The notes under the pieces are model-generated. The model was given only the letters and a program-made list of their open reading frames with translations. It was not told the origin of the DNA and did not search any database. From the NCBI RefSeq assembly GCF_004803895.1, contig NZ_CP021978.1, positions 248,001 through 312,000 of the forward strand: a DNA stretch of 64,000 nt, read 5' to 3'. Position 1 is the first letter of the stretch; each line of letters starts with the position of its first letter. Positions 17,534 to 26,260 of this stretch are shown here, piece by piece. Source of the DNA: Streptomyces hawaiiensis. GTDB lineage: Bacteria; Actinomycetota; Actinomycetes; Streptomycetales; Streptomycetaceae. A program made the position numbers and the translations under genes.

Positions 17534-18595
17534 ATGACCACGATCAAGGACGTCGCCGAGCGCGCAGGCGTCGCGCCGAGCACCGTGTCGTACGTCCTGA
17601 GCGGGTCGCGCAAAATCTCCGAGGACACCCGGCGCGCGGTGCGGGCCGCGATCGACGAGCTCGGATATCACCCGCGCGCGAGTGCGCGCACGCTGCGCAG
17701 CGCACGGACCCGGGTGCTCGCGCTGGCCGCGCCACGCGTGCCCGGGGCGTACCGGGCGATCGACGGGCGGTTCGCGATCGACGTCACCGACGCCGCCCGT
17801 GTGCACGGGTACGACGTGCTGCTGATGACGGACGGCGACGGCGTCGGTGGGCTGCGCCGGGTGGCCCGCAGCAGGCTCGCGGACGCCGCGGTGCTGATGG
17901 CGGTCGAGGACCGCGACCCCCGTGTCGAGGTCCTGCGCGAACTGGGCTTCCCCGGGGCGCTGCTCGGTCACGACGATCACGCGGCGCTGCCCTGGACCGA
18001 CCTCGACTGGGAGGCCGCCGTCGCCCTCGCCGTGCGTGAGACCGCCGCTGCCGGCCACCGGCGGATCCTCTTCCTCTCGTCGGCCGAGCACGAGGTCGCC
18101 GCACGCCGTGGCTATGCCCTGCACGGCCTCGACGGCGCGCGGCGAGCGGCCGTCGAGACCGGGGCCGATGTCCGCGTGATCCCGTCCCACCTCGCCCCGG
18201 ACGTCCTCGCGCGGCGGCTGAGCGAGGCGCTGGCCGCGCGGCCCGTCCCGACCGCGCTGGTCGTCCAGCACCTGATCCTCCTCCCCCGCCTGCTGGACGC
18301 GGTGGCGGCGGCCGGGTTGCGGATTCCCCACGATCTGACCGTCGTGCTCGTCGGCAGCCTCCCCGACGAGATGGGCATCCGGCATCTGCCGCGGATCGAT
18401 CTGCCCGTCGCGGAGATGTCCACGGCAGTGGCCCGGCTCGCCATCGACGCGATCGGCCCCGGCCGCGACGACCGGTCATCGACTTCGCGGGAGTCCCTCG
18501 GGGCACCTGCCCCGAGCATGCCCTCCGGCGCGCCGCACCACCTGATCCAGCCGCGGATGGCCGGGCCCGTCATCGCCCCGCCGTCGCCCGGCTGA
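17534..18595 (+). CDS. LacI-family sugar-responsive repressor
   Basis: A 353-residue regulator. The start MTTIKDVAERAGVAPSTVSY with VLSGSRKISEDTR and the hinge RSARTR is the standard LacI DNA-binding domain; ATG at 17534 follows GGTGGAG. The rest is a periplasmic-binding-protein-like effector domain with parts such as VLLMTDGDGVGGLRR, GALLGHDDHAALPW and AAGHRRILFLSS. It heads an operon of ABC importer and glycosidase genes, so its effector is probably a beta-glucoside, cellobiose or a related sugar. The C-terminal 30 residues are Pro/Ser-rich and unlike most LacI proteins. A palindromic site upstream suggests autoregulation. Confidence 0.92.
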   Translation: MTTIKDVAERAGVAPSTVSYVLSGSRKISEDTRRAVRAAIDELGYHPRASARTLRSARTRVLALAAPRVPGAYRAIDGRFAIDVTDAARVHGYDVLLMTDGDGVGGLRRVARSRLADAAVLMAVEDRDPRVEVLRELGFPGALLGHDDHAALPWTDLDWEAAVALAVRETAAAGHRRILFLSSAEHEVAARRGYALHGLDGARRAAVETGADVRVIPSHLAPDVLARRLSEALAARPVPTALVVQHLILLPRLLDAVAAAGLRIPHDLTVVLVGSLPDEMGIRHLPRIDLPVAEMSTAVARLAIDAIGPGRDDRSSTSRESLGAPAPSMPSGAPHHLIQPRMAGPVIAPPSPG

Positions 18596-18685
18596 CCACT
18601 CGGACCGCCCGTACGGCACGGCCGGCGACGCTTCATCGCCGGACCACCGCATGTCCACAGTCGCACATGTAACGGAGGATCAACC

Positions 18686-19936
18686 TTGCCGTTCTTAGGA
18701 CGCAGCAGAACAGGACGCGGACGCGTTCCCGCGTTCGCCGTCACCCTTGCCTGTGTCATCGTCGCGCCAGGGCTGGCCGGCTGTGCCGCGGAGCCCGACC
18801 CGGGCACTGTCACCGTGCTCAACTCGGCGACCGACACCGCCGAACACACCGCCAATCAGCGGTTCTTCGACCGCTGCGGCAAACCGCTCGGCCTGAGGGT
18901 CGAGCAGATCAGCGTGCCCGCCGACCAGATCGCCTCCAAGGCGCTTCGGATGGCGTCGTCCGACTCGCTCACCGACATCCTGGAGCTCGACGGCTCGGAG
19001 CTGCCCCAGTTCGCACAGACCGAGGGCCTGCGGCCGCTCGACGCGGTCGGGGTCGACACCTCCGGCCTCTCCGCGAGCGCGAAGTCCCTCGGGTCCTACG
19101 ACGGCACCCAGTACGGGATCGCCCGTTCCGTCAACTCCCTCGCGCTGATCTACAACACCGAGCTCCTCAAGGACGCGGGCATCGCCCCGCCCACCACCTG
19201 GAAGGAGCTGCGGGCCGCCGCGAGGAAGCTGACCGCGGGCGACACCTACGGGATGGCCTTCAGCGCGAGCCCGAACGCGGACGGCGTCTACCAGTTCCTT
19301 CCGTTCTTCTGGTCCGCCGGCGGTGACGAGGCAGAGATCGACAGCGGCAAGGGCGAGGCCGCGCTCCAGCTCTGGAAGGACCTGGTCGCCGACGGCTCCG
19401 CCTCCAGGTCCGTCGTCAACTGGAACCAGCAGGACGTCAACGACCAGTTCGTCGCGGGCCGCGCCGCCATGATGATCAACGGGCCGTGGCAGGTGCCGGT
19501 CCTCAGCGCCCAGAAGAACGTGGACTGGGCGGTCGCGAGCATCCCGGTACCCGAGGCGGGCAAGCCGGCGGTGCCGCCCATCGGGGGCACCGTCATGGCC
19601 GTACCGAAGAACGACGACGATCCGGCCCGCGAGAAGAACGCCGGCAAGGTCCTGAACTGCCTCAACTCCGAGAAGAACCAGCTCCAGTGGGGCGAATCTG
19701 TCAACAACGTGCCCACCCGCGCCACGGCCGCACAGGCGTACGCGAAGCAGAACCCGAAGCTCGCCGCGTTCGCCGAGCTCGTCACCACCGCCCGCTCCCG
19801 TACCGCGAAGGTCGGCACCGGCTGGCCGGTCGTCGGCGACGCGCTCGCGGGCGCCTTCCAGTCGGTGCTTACGGGCCGGACCAGTCCCGAACAGGCCCTG
19901 CACCGGGCCCAGCAGCAGGCTTCGGCGGGGAAGTGA
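18686..19936 (+). CDS. Sugar ABC transporter substrate-binding lipoprotein
   Basis: A 416-residue extracytoplasmic solute-binding protein of the family 1 (maltose/cellobiose) type. The TTG start at 18686 follows GGAGG. The signal peptide ends at lipobox LAGC (Cys near residue 32), so it is tethered to the outer face of the membrane. Family marks: VTVLNSATDTAEH, a hinge region YDGTQYGIARSVNSLALIYN near 140, PTTWKELRAAARKL near 170, AAMMINGPWQV near 265 and PIGGTVMAVPKN near 300. Codon 4 is TTA (18695-18697), a rare leucine codon that in Streptomyces ties translation to the bldA tRNA. It is followed by two permeases in an operon. Confidence 0.93.
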   Translation: MPFLGRSRTGRGRVPAFAVTLACVIVAPGLAGCAAEPDPGTVTVLNSATDTAEHTANQRFFDRCGKPLGLRVEQISVPADQIASKALRMASSDSLTDILELDGSELPQFAQTEGLRPLDAVGVDTSGLSASAKSLGSYDGTQYGIARSVNSLALIYNTELLKDAGIAPPTTWKELRAAARKLTAGDTYGMAFSASPNADGVYQFLPFFWSAGGDEAEIDSGKGEAALQLWKDLVADGSASRSVVNWNQQDVNDQFVAGRAAMMINGPWQVPVLSAQKNVDWAVASIPVPEAGKPAVPPIGGTVMAVPKNDDDPAREKNAGKVLNCLNSEKNQLQWGESVNNVPTRATAAQAYAKQNPKLAAFAELVTTARSRTAKVGTGWPVVGDALAGAFQSVLTGRTSPEQALHRAQQQASAGK

Positions 19937-19946
19937 GGAACCGGCC

Positions 19947-20906
19947 ATGACCACCATCACCTCCCCGGCGCCCGCCTCGGGCGCCGCCGAAGCGAAATCC
20001 GCCGCCGGCCGCGCTCCCCTGCGCCGTGGGCTGCTGCGCTGGCTCTTCGTCGCTCCCGCGCTCGCCTACATGGCGCTCTTCTTCGGCTACCCGCTCGTCC
20101 GCAACATCGTGATGAGCTTCCAGCACTACACGCCGAAGACGTACTTCACCGGCGAGGCACCGTTCAACGGCCTCGACAACTGGCGGGCCGTCTTCGCCAA
20201 CGAGCTGTTCACCGACGCCCTGTGGCACACGGCCTTGTTCACCGTCGGCTCGCTGCTCGGCCAGTTCACCATCGGCCTGACCCTCGCCGTCTTCTTCTCC
20301 CGCCGTTTTCGGCTCTCCGGCTTCGTGCGCGCCGTCCTTCTGCTGCCGTGGCTCGTGCCCATGGTCGTCTCCGCCGTCGTCTGGCGGCGCATTCTCGACC
20401 AGGACCACGGCATGCTGAACACCGCCCTCCACGCGGTCGGCCTGGTCCCGCAGGACGGCGTGCCGTGGCTGAGCAGCCCCGGTGTGGCACTGCTGTCGGC
20501 GGTCCTGGTCAACATCTGGATCGGCATCCCGTTCAACATGGTCATCCTCTACGGCGGTCTCCAGGAGATCCCGCGCGAGCTGTACGAGGCCGCGTCGCTC
20601 GACGGCTCCGGCCCATGGCGGACGTTCCGCAGCATCACGCTGCCGATGCTGCGCCCGGTGATCACCGTCGTGCTCGTGCTGGGCTTCATGTCGACGGTGA
20701 AGATCCTCGACCTGATCCTGGCGCTGACCTCGGGTGGGCCCGCGGACTCCACCCAGACGCTGGGCACGGTCACGTACCAGCTCTCGTTCCTTCAGCTCGA
20801 CTTCGGCCAGGGCGCCGTGGTGGGCAATGTCCTGATCCTCATCAGCGCGGTCTTCGCCGTGCTGTACCTGCGGGCCAACCGCGCCGACTTCGGCAAGGGG
20901 AAGTGA
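19947..20906 (+). CDS. Sugar ABC transporter permease, MalF type
   Basis: A 319-residue integral membrane protein with six main hydrophobic segments, the first near residues 33-55 after a cytoplasmic N-tail. The EAA loop that docks on the ATPase reads ELYEAASLDGSGPWRTFRSI near residues 210-230. It forms the translocation path with the next gene product. It starts 10 bases after the binding-protein stop. The operon has no ATP-binding gene; in Streptomyces such importers commonly share the ATPase MsiK, encoded elsewhere. Confidence 0.93.
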   Translation: MTTITSPAPASGAAEAKSAAGRAPLRRGLLRWLFVAPALAYMALFFGYPLVRNIVMSFQHYTPKTYFTGEAPFNGLDNWRAVFANELFTDALWHTALFTVGSLLGQFTIGLTLAVFFSRRFRLSGFVRAVLLLPWLVPMVVSAVVWRRILDQDHGMLNTALHAVGLVPQDGVPWLSSPGVALLSAVLVNIWIGIPFNMVILYGGLQEIPRELYEAASLDGSGPWRTFRSITLPMLRPVITVVLVLGFMSTVKILDLILALTSGGPADSTQTLGTVTYQLSFLQLDFGQGAVVGNVLILISAVFAVLYLRANRADFGKGK

Positions 20907-20912
20907 CCGACG

Positions 20913-21752
20913 ATGAACCGACCGATGCAACGACCGGCGAGCCTTCTCCTCATGCGTTCGGTGTGGAACACCGCCGCCGCGCTGCTGATCCTCGCCGTGC
21001 TGCTCTTCCCCGTGTACTGGATGCTCAACACCGCCCTTCAGCCCGAGTCGAGCATCGCCGGCACCGAGTGGTTCCCCGTCTCACCGTCCCTGAAGAACTT
21101 CGACACGGCGATCAGCACCCAGGGTGGTTCGCTGCTCACCAGCTTCGTCGTCGCACTCGGCGCCGTGGTGGTCTGTCTCGCGCTCGCCGCGCCCGCCGCG
21201 TACGGGCTCGCCCAGTTCGGACTCCGCGGCGGGCAGGGCATCGTCTTCGCGACGCTCATCACGCAGATGGTTCCGGGCATCGTCATCGCCAACGCCCTCT
21301 ACAGCGCCTATGCGCAGCTCGACCTCGTCAATTCCTATCTGGGGCTGATCCTGGCGGACGCCTCGCTCGGTCTGCCGTTCGCGGTCGTGCTGCTGCGGGC
21401 GTTCATGGTGTCGATCCCGAGCGAGGTCGTCGAGGCCGCGATGGTGGACGGCGCGAACCGCTTCACCGCGTTCGTGCGGATCGTGCTGCCCATGAGCCGC
21501 AACGCCCTGATCACCGCGGGACTGTTCACCTTCCTCTTCGCCTGGTCGGACTTCATGTTCGCGCTCACCCTCAACACCACGGACGACGTCAAGCCCATCA
21601 CGCTCGGCATCTACCAGTTCGTCGGCGCACATGTCAGCGACTGGGGCGCGGTCATGGCGACCGCGGTGCTCTCCGCCGTACCGGCCGCGATCCTGCTCGT
21701 CGTCGCCCAGAAGTACATCGCCGCCGGGATCACCGGCGGTTCGGTCAAGTAG
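20913..21752 (+). CDS. Sugar ABC transporter permease, MalG type
   Basis: A 279-residue membrane protein, partner of the upstream permease. Six hydrophobic segments are visible, with a short N-terminus. The EAA loop EVVEAAMVDGANRFTAFVRI lies near residues 170-190, and VLLLRAFMVSIPSEV just before it is typical of MalG proteins. It starts six bases after the upstream permease stop and ends 14 bases before the beta-glucosidase start, so all are one transcription unit. Confidence 0.93.
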   Translation: MNRPMQRPASLLLMRSVWNTAAALLILAVLLFPVYWMLNTALQPESSIAGTEWFPVSPSLKNFDTAISTQGGSLLTSFVVALGAVVVCLALAAPAAYGLAQFGLRGGQGIVFATLITQMVPGIVIANALYSAYAQLDLVNSYLGLILADASLGLPFAVVLLRAFMVSIPSEVVEAAMVDGANRFTAFVRIVLPMSRNALITAGLFTFLFAWSDFMFALTLNTTDDVKPITLGIYQFVGAHVSDWGAVMATAVLSAVPAAILLVVAQKYIAAGITGGSVK

Positions 21753-21766
21753 ACAGGTGCCTCCCC

Positions 21767-23206
21767 GTGAGTTTCTCCGAGTTCCCCGAGTTCCCGGCCG
21801 GCTTCTTCTTCGGTGCCGCCACGGCCAGTTACCAGATCGAGGGCGCATACGACGAGGACGGCAGAGGCGCGTCCATCTGGGACACCTTCTGCCGTGAGCC
21901 CGGGCGCGTCGCGGACGGTGCCACCGGTGACGTCGCCTGCGACCACTACCACCGCTACCGCGAGGACATCGCGCTGCTGCGCGAACTGGGCGTGGACAGC
22001 TACCGCTTCTCCGTCGCCTGGCCGCGTGTCCAGCCGGCCGGCTCCGGCCCCGCCAACGCGGCCGGGCTCGACCTCTACGACCGGCTCGTGGACGAGCTGC
22101 TGGCCTCCGGCATCTCACCCGCCGCCACCCTCTACCACTGGGACCTCCCTCAGGCCCTGGAGGACCGGGGCGGCTGGCGGGTACGCGAGACGGCGGAGCG
22201 GTTCGCCGAGTACGCCGGGGTCGTCGCCGCCCGGCTCGGCGACCGGGTGGAGCGCTGGATCACGCTCAACGAGCCCTTCTGCAGCGCTTTCGTCGGCTAC
22301 GCGGCGGGCGCCCATGCCCCGGGTGCCCGCGAGGGCCGCGGCGCGCTCGCCGCCGCGCACCATCTGCTCGTCGGCCACGGACTGGCCGTGCACGCCCTGC
22401 GCGCTGCGGGGGCACGGGAGGTCGGGATCACGCTCAACCCCGACCGGCTGCTACCGGCCACGGACTCCCCCGCCGACCTGGCCGCCGTACGCCGCGTCGA
22501 GACGCTCCACAACGACGTATGGTTCGAGCCGCTGTTCGCCGGGCGCTACCCGGAGCACGAAGCCGAGACCTGGGGCGAGTTGCTGTCCTCCCGTGACGGC
22601 TCGTACCGCCTCGACGGCGACCTCGACCTCATCGGTGCACCGCTCGACTTCGTCGGCATCAACTACTACCGCCCGATCACCGTCTCCGATGCCCCGTACC
22701 GCGACGCCGACCCCGCCACCCGTACCGCGGTCGACGTCCGGGCCGAGGAGACCTGGCGCGACGATGTCCGCCACACCACCATGGGCTGGCCCGTCGTCCC
22801 GCACACCTTCACGGATCTGCTGGTCTGCCTGACCGAGCGCTACCCCGCGCTGCCACCGCTCCTGATCACCGAGAACGGCTCGGCGGAGGCGGACACCCTC
22901 GACGCCGACGGCCGGGTCCGCGACGTGGAGCGGGTCGACTACCTTCACAGCCATCTGGACGCGCTCGCCGCCGCCCTGCGCGCGGGTGTCGACGTGCGCG
23001 GCTACTATGTGTGGTCGCTGCTGGACAACTTCGAGTGGGCCCGTGGCTACGGCCAGCGCTTCGGCATCGTCCGGGTCGACTACGACACGCAAGTACGCAC
23101 ACCCAAGGACAGCTACCGCTGGTACCAGCGGCTGATCGCCGCCCACCGCGCCCGCACCACCCCCGGTGAGGACCCCCGACGAAGTTCGCCGAGGGCCACT
23201 GGCTGA
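21767..23206 (+). CDS. Beta-glucosidase, glycoside hydrolase family 1
   Basis: A 479-residue cytoplasmic retaining beta-glycosidase. GTG at 21767 is used because the family start FPAGFFFGAATASYQIEGAY follows directly. The acid/base Glu is in ITLNEPFCSAF near residue 168 and the nucleophile Glu in LLITENGSAE near 370; YHWDLPQALEDRGGW and YYVWSLLDNFEWARGYGQRF are further hallmarks. It should hydrolyse imported cellobiose or aryl-beta-glucosides to glucose, fitting the importer upstream. The last 15 residues look like read-through into the start of a GH31 gene, so the natural stop may have been lost. Its TGA overlaps the first ATG of that remnant. Confidence 0.94.
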   Translation: MSFSEFPEFPAGFFFGAATASYQIEGAYDEDGRGASIWDTFCREPGRVADGATGDVACDHYHRYREDIALLRELGVDSYRFSVAWPRVQPAGSGPANAAGLDLYDRLVDELLASGISPAATLYHWDLPQALEDRGGWRVRETAERFAEYAGVVAARLGDRVERWITLNEPFCSAFVGYAAGAHAPGAREGRGALAAAHHLLVGHGLAVHALRAAGAREVGITLNPDRLLPATDSPADLAAVRRVETLHNDVWFEPLFAGRYPEHEAETWGELLSSRDGSYRLDGDLDLIGAPLDFVGINYYRPITVSDAPYRDADPATRTAVDVRAEETWRDDVRHTTMGWPVVPHTFTDLLVCLTERYPALPPLLITENGSAEADTLDADGRVRDVERVDYLHSHLDALAAALRAGVDVRGYYVWSLLDNFEWARGYGQRFGIVRVDYDTQVRTPKDSYRWYQRLIAAHRARTTPGEDPRRSSPRATG

Positions 23207-23604
23207 TGCGCGACGGCTTCCATGCGTCGTACGCCGCCGAGGTCGCCGACGTCCGCGTCGACGAGGACCGGTTCACGCTCCACGCACCCGTGCGGCAGGT
23301 CACGCGCCGCGGCCACACCGTCAACAGCCCACTGCTGACCGTCTAGTGCTGGTCCCCGGCCGAGGGCGTGACGGTATCCGCACCACGCACCACGCGGGCG
23401 CTGCCGAGCGACGGTGCGACGGTCACGACCCGGGTCCCGGTCACGGCCGCCCGGGACGCCACGACGGCTTACTTCCGGACGACTCGCGACGGCGACAGGG
23501 TCACGGTCGAGGCGGAGGGAGCACCGGGGCCGTGGCAGGTGCTACGCCCCGTGCCGTTCGGCCTCGCCGGGGCGGGGCTGTGCCGTCGGTCAGCCAGTCT
23601 TTGA
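23179..23604 (+). pseudogene. Remnant of a GH31 alpha-glycosidase (YicI-like)
   Basis: The frame reads KFAEGHWLMRDGFHASYAAE, then DRFTLHAPVRQV and TVNSPLLTV, the N-terminal domain of GH31 alpha-xylosidase/alpha-glucosidase proteins. A TAG stops it at 23344, after which the same frame resumes with SPAEGVTVSA and finally GDRVTVEAEGAPGPWQVL, which looks like the extreme C-terminus of the same kind of enzyme. About 600 central residues, including both catalytic Asp, are missing. The gene was probably the last one of the sugar operon. Its end runs tail to tail into a truncated lipase gene. Confidence 0.65.
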
Positions 23605-23863
23605 TCTGGTCCGACTCCGTGCCGCGGAACGCAGTGATGATCATGTGGTCGCCGGCCAGCGTGTAGGCCTGCGTGTCCTGAAGCGGAAACGGCGGGGTGA
23701 ACCGCGTCTCGTGGTGGCGTACCCGGTCGAAGCCCCACGTGGCCGCCTGCTGTTCGATCGTGACCGGGTCCTTGTAGGCCAGAGCGCACGCCTGGGCGAG
23801 ACAGTAGGCGTGCCGCAGGCTGTAGCCGGATGCCCGGTGGTCGAGGACGACAGGAGCTGTCAC
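23501..23863 (-). pseudogene. N-terminal fragment of a class 3 lipase
   Basis: From ATG at 23863 the protein reads HAYCLAQACALAYKD, then FPLQDTQAYTLAGDHMIITA and FRGTESDQIKDWLTD, as in the N-terminal part of lipase class 3 proteins up to the Phe-Arg-Gly-Thr motif. After about 23595 the sequence becomes antisense to the GH31 remnant and family similarity stops. The G-x-S-x-G nucleophile, Asp and His that should follow are absent, so no hydrolase activity is expected. A deletion joined the two genes tail to tail. Confidence 0.65.
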
Positions 23864-23932
23864 GAGTTCCCTTTCGATCGAAGGATGCCCTCACCGGCCG
23901 ACACTCTGCTTTTTCCGGTAACGCGCGTCCTG

Positions 23933-24199
23933 TCACCCGTTCACGGCGCTCGTACGGGCCTTCTTGGTGGTCTGATGGGGAACGTCCGACCCCTCCTGCA
24001 GATCGGCGGCGAACGCCTCGGCTGTCGCCTCGGCGGCAATGTCGCTCAGGTCTTCGTTGATCTCGTGAGCGACTCGCTTGGCGTCCATCGCCAGCTTCAC
24101 GGAGCCCTTTACGGTCCCTCGAATCACCGGCCTGATCACCTTCTTCAGCAGGGGGGCGGAAGCCACACCGACCAAGAAGACGGGAAGCACAGGAAGCAT
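23933..24199 (-). CDS. DUF5132 domain protein
   Basis: An 88-residue protein. ATG at 24199 is preferred because it starts directly at the hydrophobic MLPVLPVFLVGVASAPLLKK that begins DUF5132 proteins, with a GAAAGG stretch upstream. One membrane-interacting helix at the N-terminus is followed by a basic KVIRPVIRGTVKGSVKLAMD and an acidic helical tail with coiled-coil character (EINEDLSDIAAEATAEAFA). The function is unknown; small proteins of this kind often accompany membrane or gas-vesicle-like genes in Streptomyces. It is convergent with nothing and stands alone. Confidence 0.7.
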   Translation of the reverse strand: MLPVLPVFLVGVASAPLLKKVIRPVIRGTVKGSVKLAMDAKRVAHEINEDLSDIAAEATAEAFAADLQEGSDVPHQTTKKARTSAVNG

Positions 24200-24425
24200 A
24201 GTTTCTTCAGCCTTTCTCACGGCACTCCGGAATTTCACCGGAGCTATCCTCGAAATCCGAGCCTAGCCACCCAACATGGCCTCTCACCAGGCCTTCTCAT
24301 ATCATTCACCCGTTCGTGTGCATACCGGCTCGAGTTGATCTCATTGGCCGCCAAGTGACCTACCGTCACATGGGGCGAGCTGTGAATACCCGTCTCCACC
24401 TGAGAGATATGAGCCAGGAGTGAAT

Positions 24426-24638
24426 GTGGAAAACACAGCAACTGACGAGACCATTGCTGCGGGCGAGCCCTCACCCGGGGAAATTCTCTACTCCGCTGAA
24501 GTGCGCCATACGAACGGGAAATGCACACTGACCATCAGCGATCATTTACACGGAGAGGTGGAGGTTTTCGTGATTCCTGCGACAGCGGTGAAGAAGTTCC
24601 CCTTCTATCTCACGATGCTCAGGAGCAAACTCTCCTGA
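24426..24638 (+). CDS. Small acidic hypothetical protein
   Basis: A 70-residue protein starting at GTG 24426, five bases after AGGAG. It reads GEILYSAEVRHTNGKCTLTI, then GEVEVFVIPATAVKKFPFYL, an alternating beta pattern with one Cys. It has no signal peptide and no recognised domain. Codon 41 is TTA (24546-24548), so translation may depend on the bldA tRNA. It ends two bases before the convergent acyl-CoA dehydrogenase stop. Confidence 0.6.
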   Translation: MENTATDETIAAGEPSPGEILYSAEVRHTNGKCTLTISDHLHGEVEVFVIPATAVKKFPFYLTMLRSKLS

Positions 24639-24640
24639 CC

Positions 24641-25924
24641 TCACGCCCGCCGCTGCGCCACCAAGGGCGCAGCCGGCCGGGTCTCGCTGAGCAGAGACTG
24701 GGCCAGGACGCCATAGAGGGTGTCGTTGGGTCCGTCGGCGATGCGCAGGCCCCGGATGTCGCGGAGGCGCTTCTCCATGGGGGTGCGGCGGGTGTAGCCC
24801 TCACTTCCATGCAGTTGGAGCCCAATGTCGACGGCGCGGTAGGACGCGTCTGTGGCAAGGGCCTTTGCCGCGGAGCAGGCGGCCACGTCCACCTCGTCCC
24901 CTTCCTGCTCGATGCGCTCCAACAGGGAGAAGCACCAGGCGGTGGCTGCCTGGATTTCGGCCGCCGCAATGCCGAGTCGGGACACGACGGAGGGGACGTT
25001 CGCCAGGCATGTGCGGCCGACACTGCGCCGGCGGGCTCGCGCCATCGTCTCCTCGATCGCGGCGGTCGCAGCGCCCAGGCAGACCAGCGCCATCATCAGC
25101 CGCCAGCCGGAGAAGTGGGTGTCGAAGATCCTGCGGCCGTCGCCAGGCACCCCGAGCAGGAGTTCACTGCCGACGCGTACGTCGTCGAAGCGCAGGTGGC
25201 CCAGGCTCCAGCCTCGTAGCCCGAGGGGCACGGTGGTTTCGGTCAGGACGCCGGCGGTCGCTGTCGGCAACCAGAGCGCGGAAAGCGGAACTTCACGCAG
25301 CCACGCCACGTCGGCACCCTGCACGGCGGCCTGCTCGGAGGGGACCACCTTGCAGAAGACGACGAAGCCGGTGGCCTCGTCCACACGGCCCACCAGGCCT
25401 TTCATGCCGGAGAGCACGAAATGGTCGCCGTGGTCGACCGCTACGGTGCGCAGGCCACGCAGATCCGAGCCGGAGTGCGGCTCGCTGGACGCGACGCCGG
25501 CCAACTCGCCCCCGCACACGACCTGGTCGTAGACGGCTTGAGCCACGACGGGTCTGCCGTACCGCAATGCCATGGCGCCGTGTCCCGAGCTGAAGACCTC
25601 CCGTGCGTCACAGTCCCGTCGCCCGGCCAGGAACATGGCCAGCCCCTGGGCCACGCGCGCGAGGTGCGGAGGGACGACCGCGGCCGCACCCCGGTCCCCC
25701 TCCGTCCCATGGGCATACCTTGTCCCGACGTTGGCACACACTACGTCGAACCCCGTCAGTCCGGCTTGGGCGGCACGCTTGCGCAGGTGGAGCCACGGCG
25801 GTCGAGGCGCCTCCTCGGCGACCGGCTCGGGCAGATGCATGTCGAGGAAGTCGCTGACGCGGGAGGCGAAGTCCTTCAGAGCGGGATGACGGGCGAGAAC
25901 GGCGCAGGATTCCGAGAGAGACAA
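24641..25924 (-). CDS. Acyl-CoA dehydrogenase-like flavoprotein of the NRPS cluster
   Basis: A 427-residue protein of the acyl-CoA dehydrogenase family, which introduces an alpha,beta double bond into an acyl thioester with FAD. Motifs: GVASSEPHSGSDLRGLRT near residue 145 (flavin/substrate loop), WSLGHLRFDDVRV near 245, and the C-terminal helical domain with DIGLQLHGSEGYTRRTPMEK near 375. In typical members the catalytic base is Glu in Tyr-Glu-Gly-Thr; here the matching place reads IADGPND, so Asp appears to replace it. It is the last gene of the NRPS unit and may tailor the starter acyl group or a carrier-bound amino acid. About 110 bases separate it from mbtH. Confidence 0.85.
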   Translation of the reverse strand: MSLSESCAVLARHPALKDFASRVSDFLDMHLPEPVAEEAPRPPWLHLRKRAAQAGLTGFDVVCANVGTRYAHGTEGDRGAAAVVPPHLARVAQGLAMFLAGRRDCDAREVFSSGHGAMALRYGRPVVAQAVYDQVVCGGELAGVASSEPHSGSDLRGLRTVAVDHGDHFVLSGMKGLVGRVDEATGFVVFCKVVPSEQAAVQGADVAWLREVPLSALWLPTATAGVLTETTVPLGLRGWSLGHLRFDDVRVGSELLLGVPGDGRRIFDTHFSGWRLMMALVCLGAATAAIEETMARARRRSVGRTCLANVPSVVSRLGIAAAEIQAATAWCFSLLERIEQEGDEVDVAACSAAKALATDASYRAVDIGLQLHGSEGYTRRTPMEKRLRDIRGLRIADGPNDTLYGVLAQSLLSETRPAAPLVAQRRA

Positions 25925-26035
25925 TGGGGTGTCCTAACGGCTCATGGGACGAGGGATGTTCACCGAGATGGAGTCCGGGTGCAGTTCTCCGGTGGTGCAC
26001 GGCGTCGAGGCGGACGTCATGTGGTCCCGGAGGCC

Positions 26036-26260
26036 TCACCCTCCGCCGTCCGCCGCCTCGGCGAGGCTGCGGGGCCGCATGTCGGTCCACGCCTGGTCGA
26101 TGTAGTCGAGGCATGCCTGCCTCGTGTCTTCCGGATGCGCAACGGTCCAGCCGGCGGGCGCTTCGGCGAAGGCGGGCCAGAGCGACTGCTGGCCTTCGTC
26201 GTTGACGAGCACCAGGAAGCGGATCTCGTCGTCGTCGAACGGATTGGTCGCATGCGTCAT
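26036..26260 (-). CDS. MbtH-like protein
   Basis: A 74-residue protein with the MbtH signature: [40 protein letters not shown], and [14 protein letters not shown], including the conserved Trp residues. ATG at 26260 follows GGAGAACC. MbtH proteins bind NRPS adenylation domains and promote their folding and activity; its partner is presumably the NRPS encoded upstream in the same direction. It lies about 320 bases downstream of the ABC exporter gene, so it could also have its own promoter. Confidence 0.95.
   Translation of the reverse strand: MTHATNPFDDDEIRFLVLVNDEGQQSLWPAFAEAPAGWTVAHPEDTRQACLDYIDQAWTDMRPRSLAEAADGGG

Noticed and set aside
16664..18385. 573-codon minus-strand open frame across the GNAT, IF-1 and LacI genes
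   Set aside because: It spans three unrelated genes on the opposite strand, all with strong family motifs, so it is a shadow.
18695..19960. 421-codon minus-strand frame opposite the sugar-binding protein
   Set aside because: The plus-strand frame has a ribosome binding site, lipobox and family motifs; the reverse frame has none.
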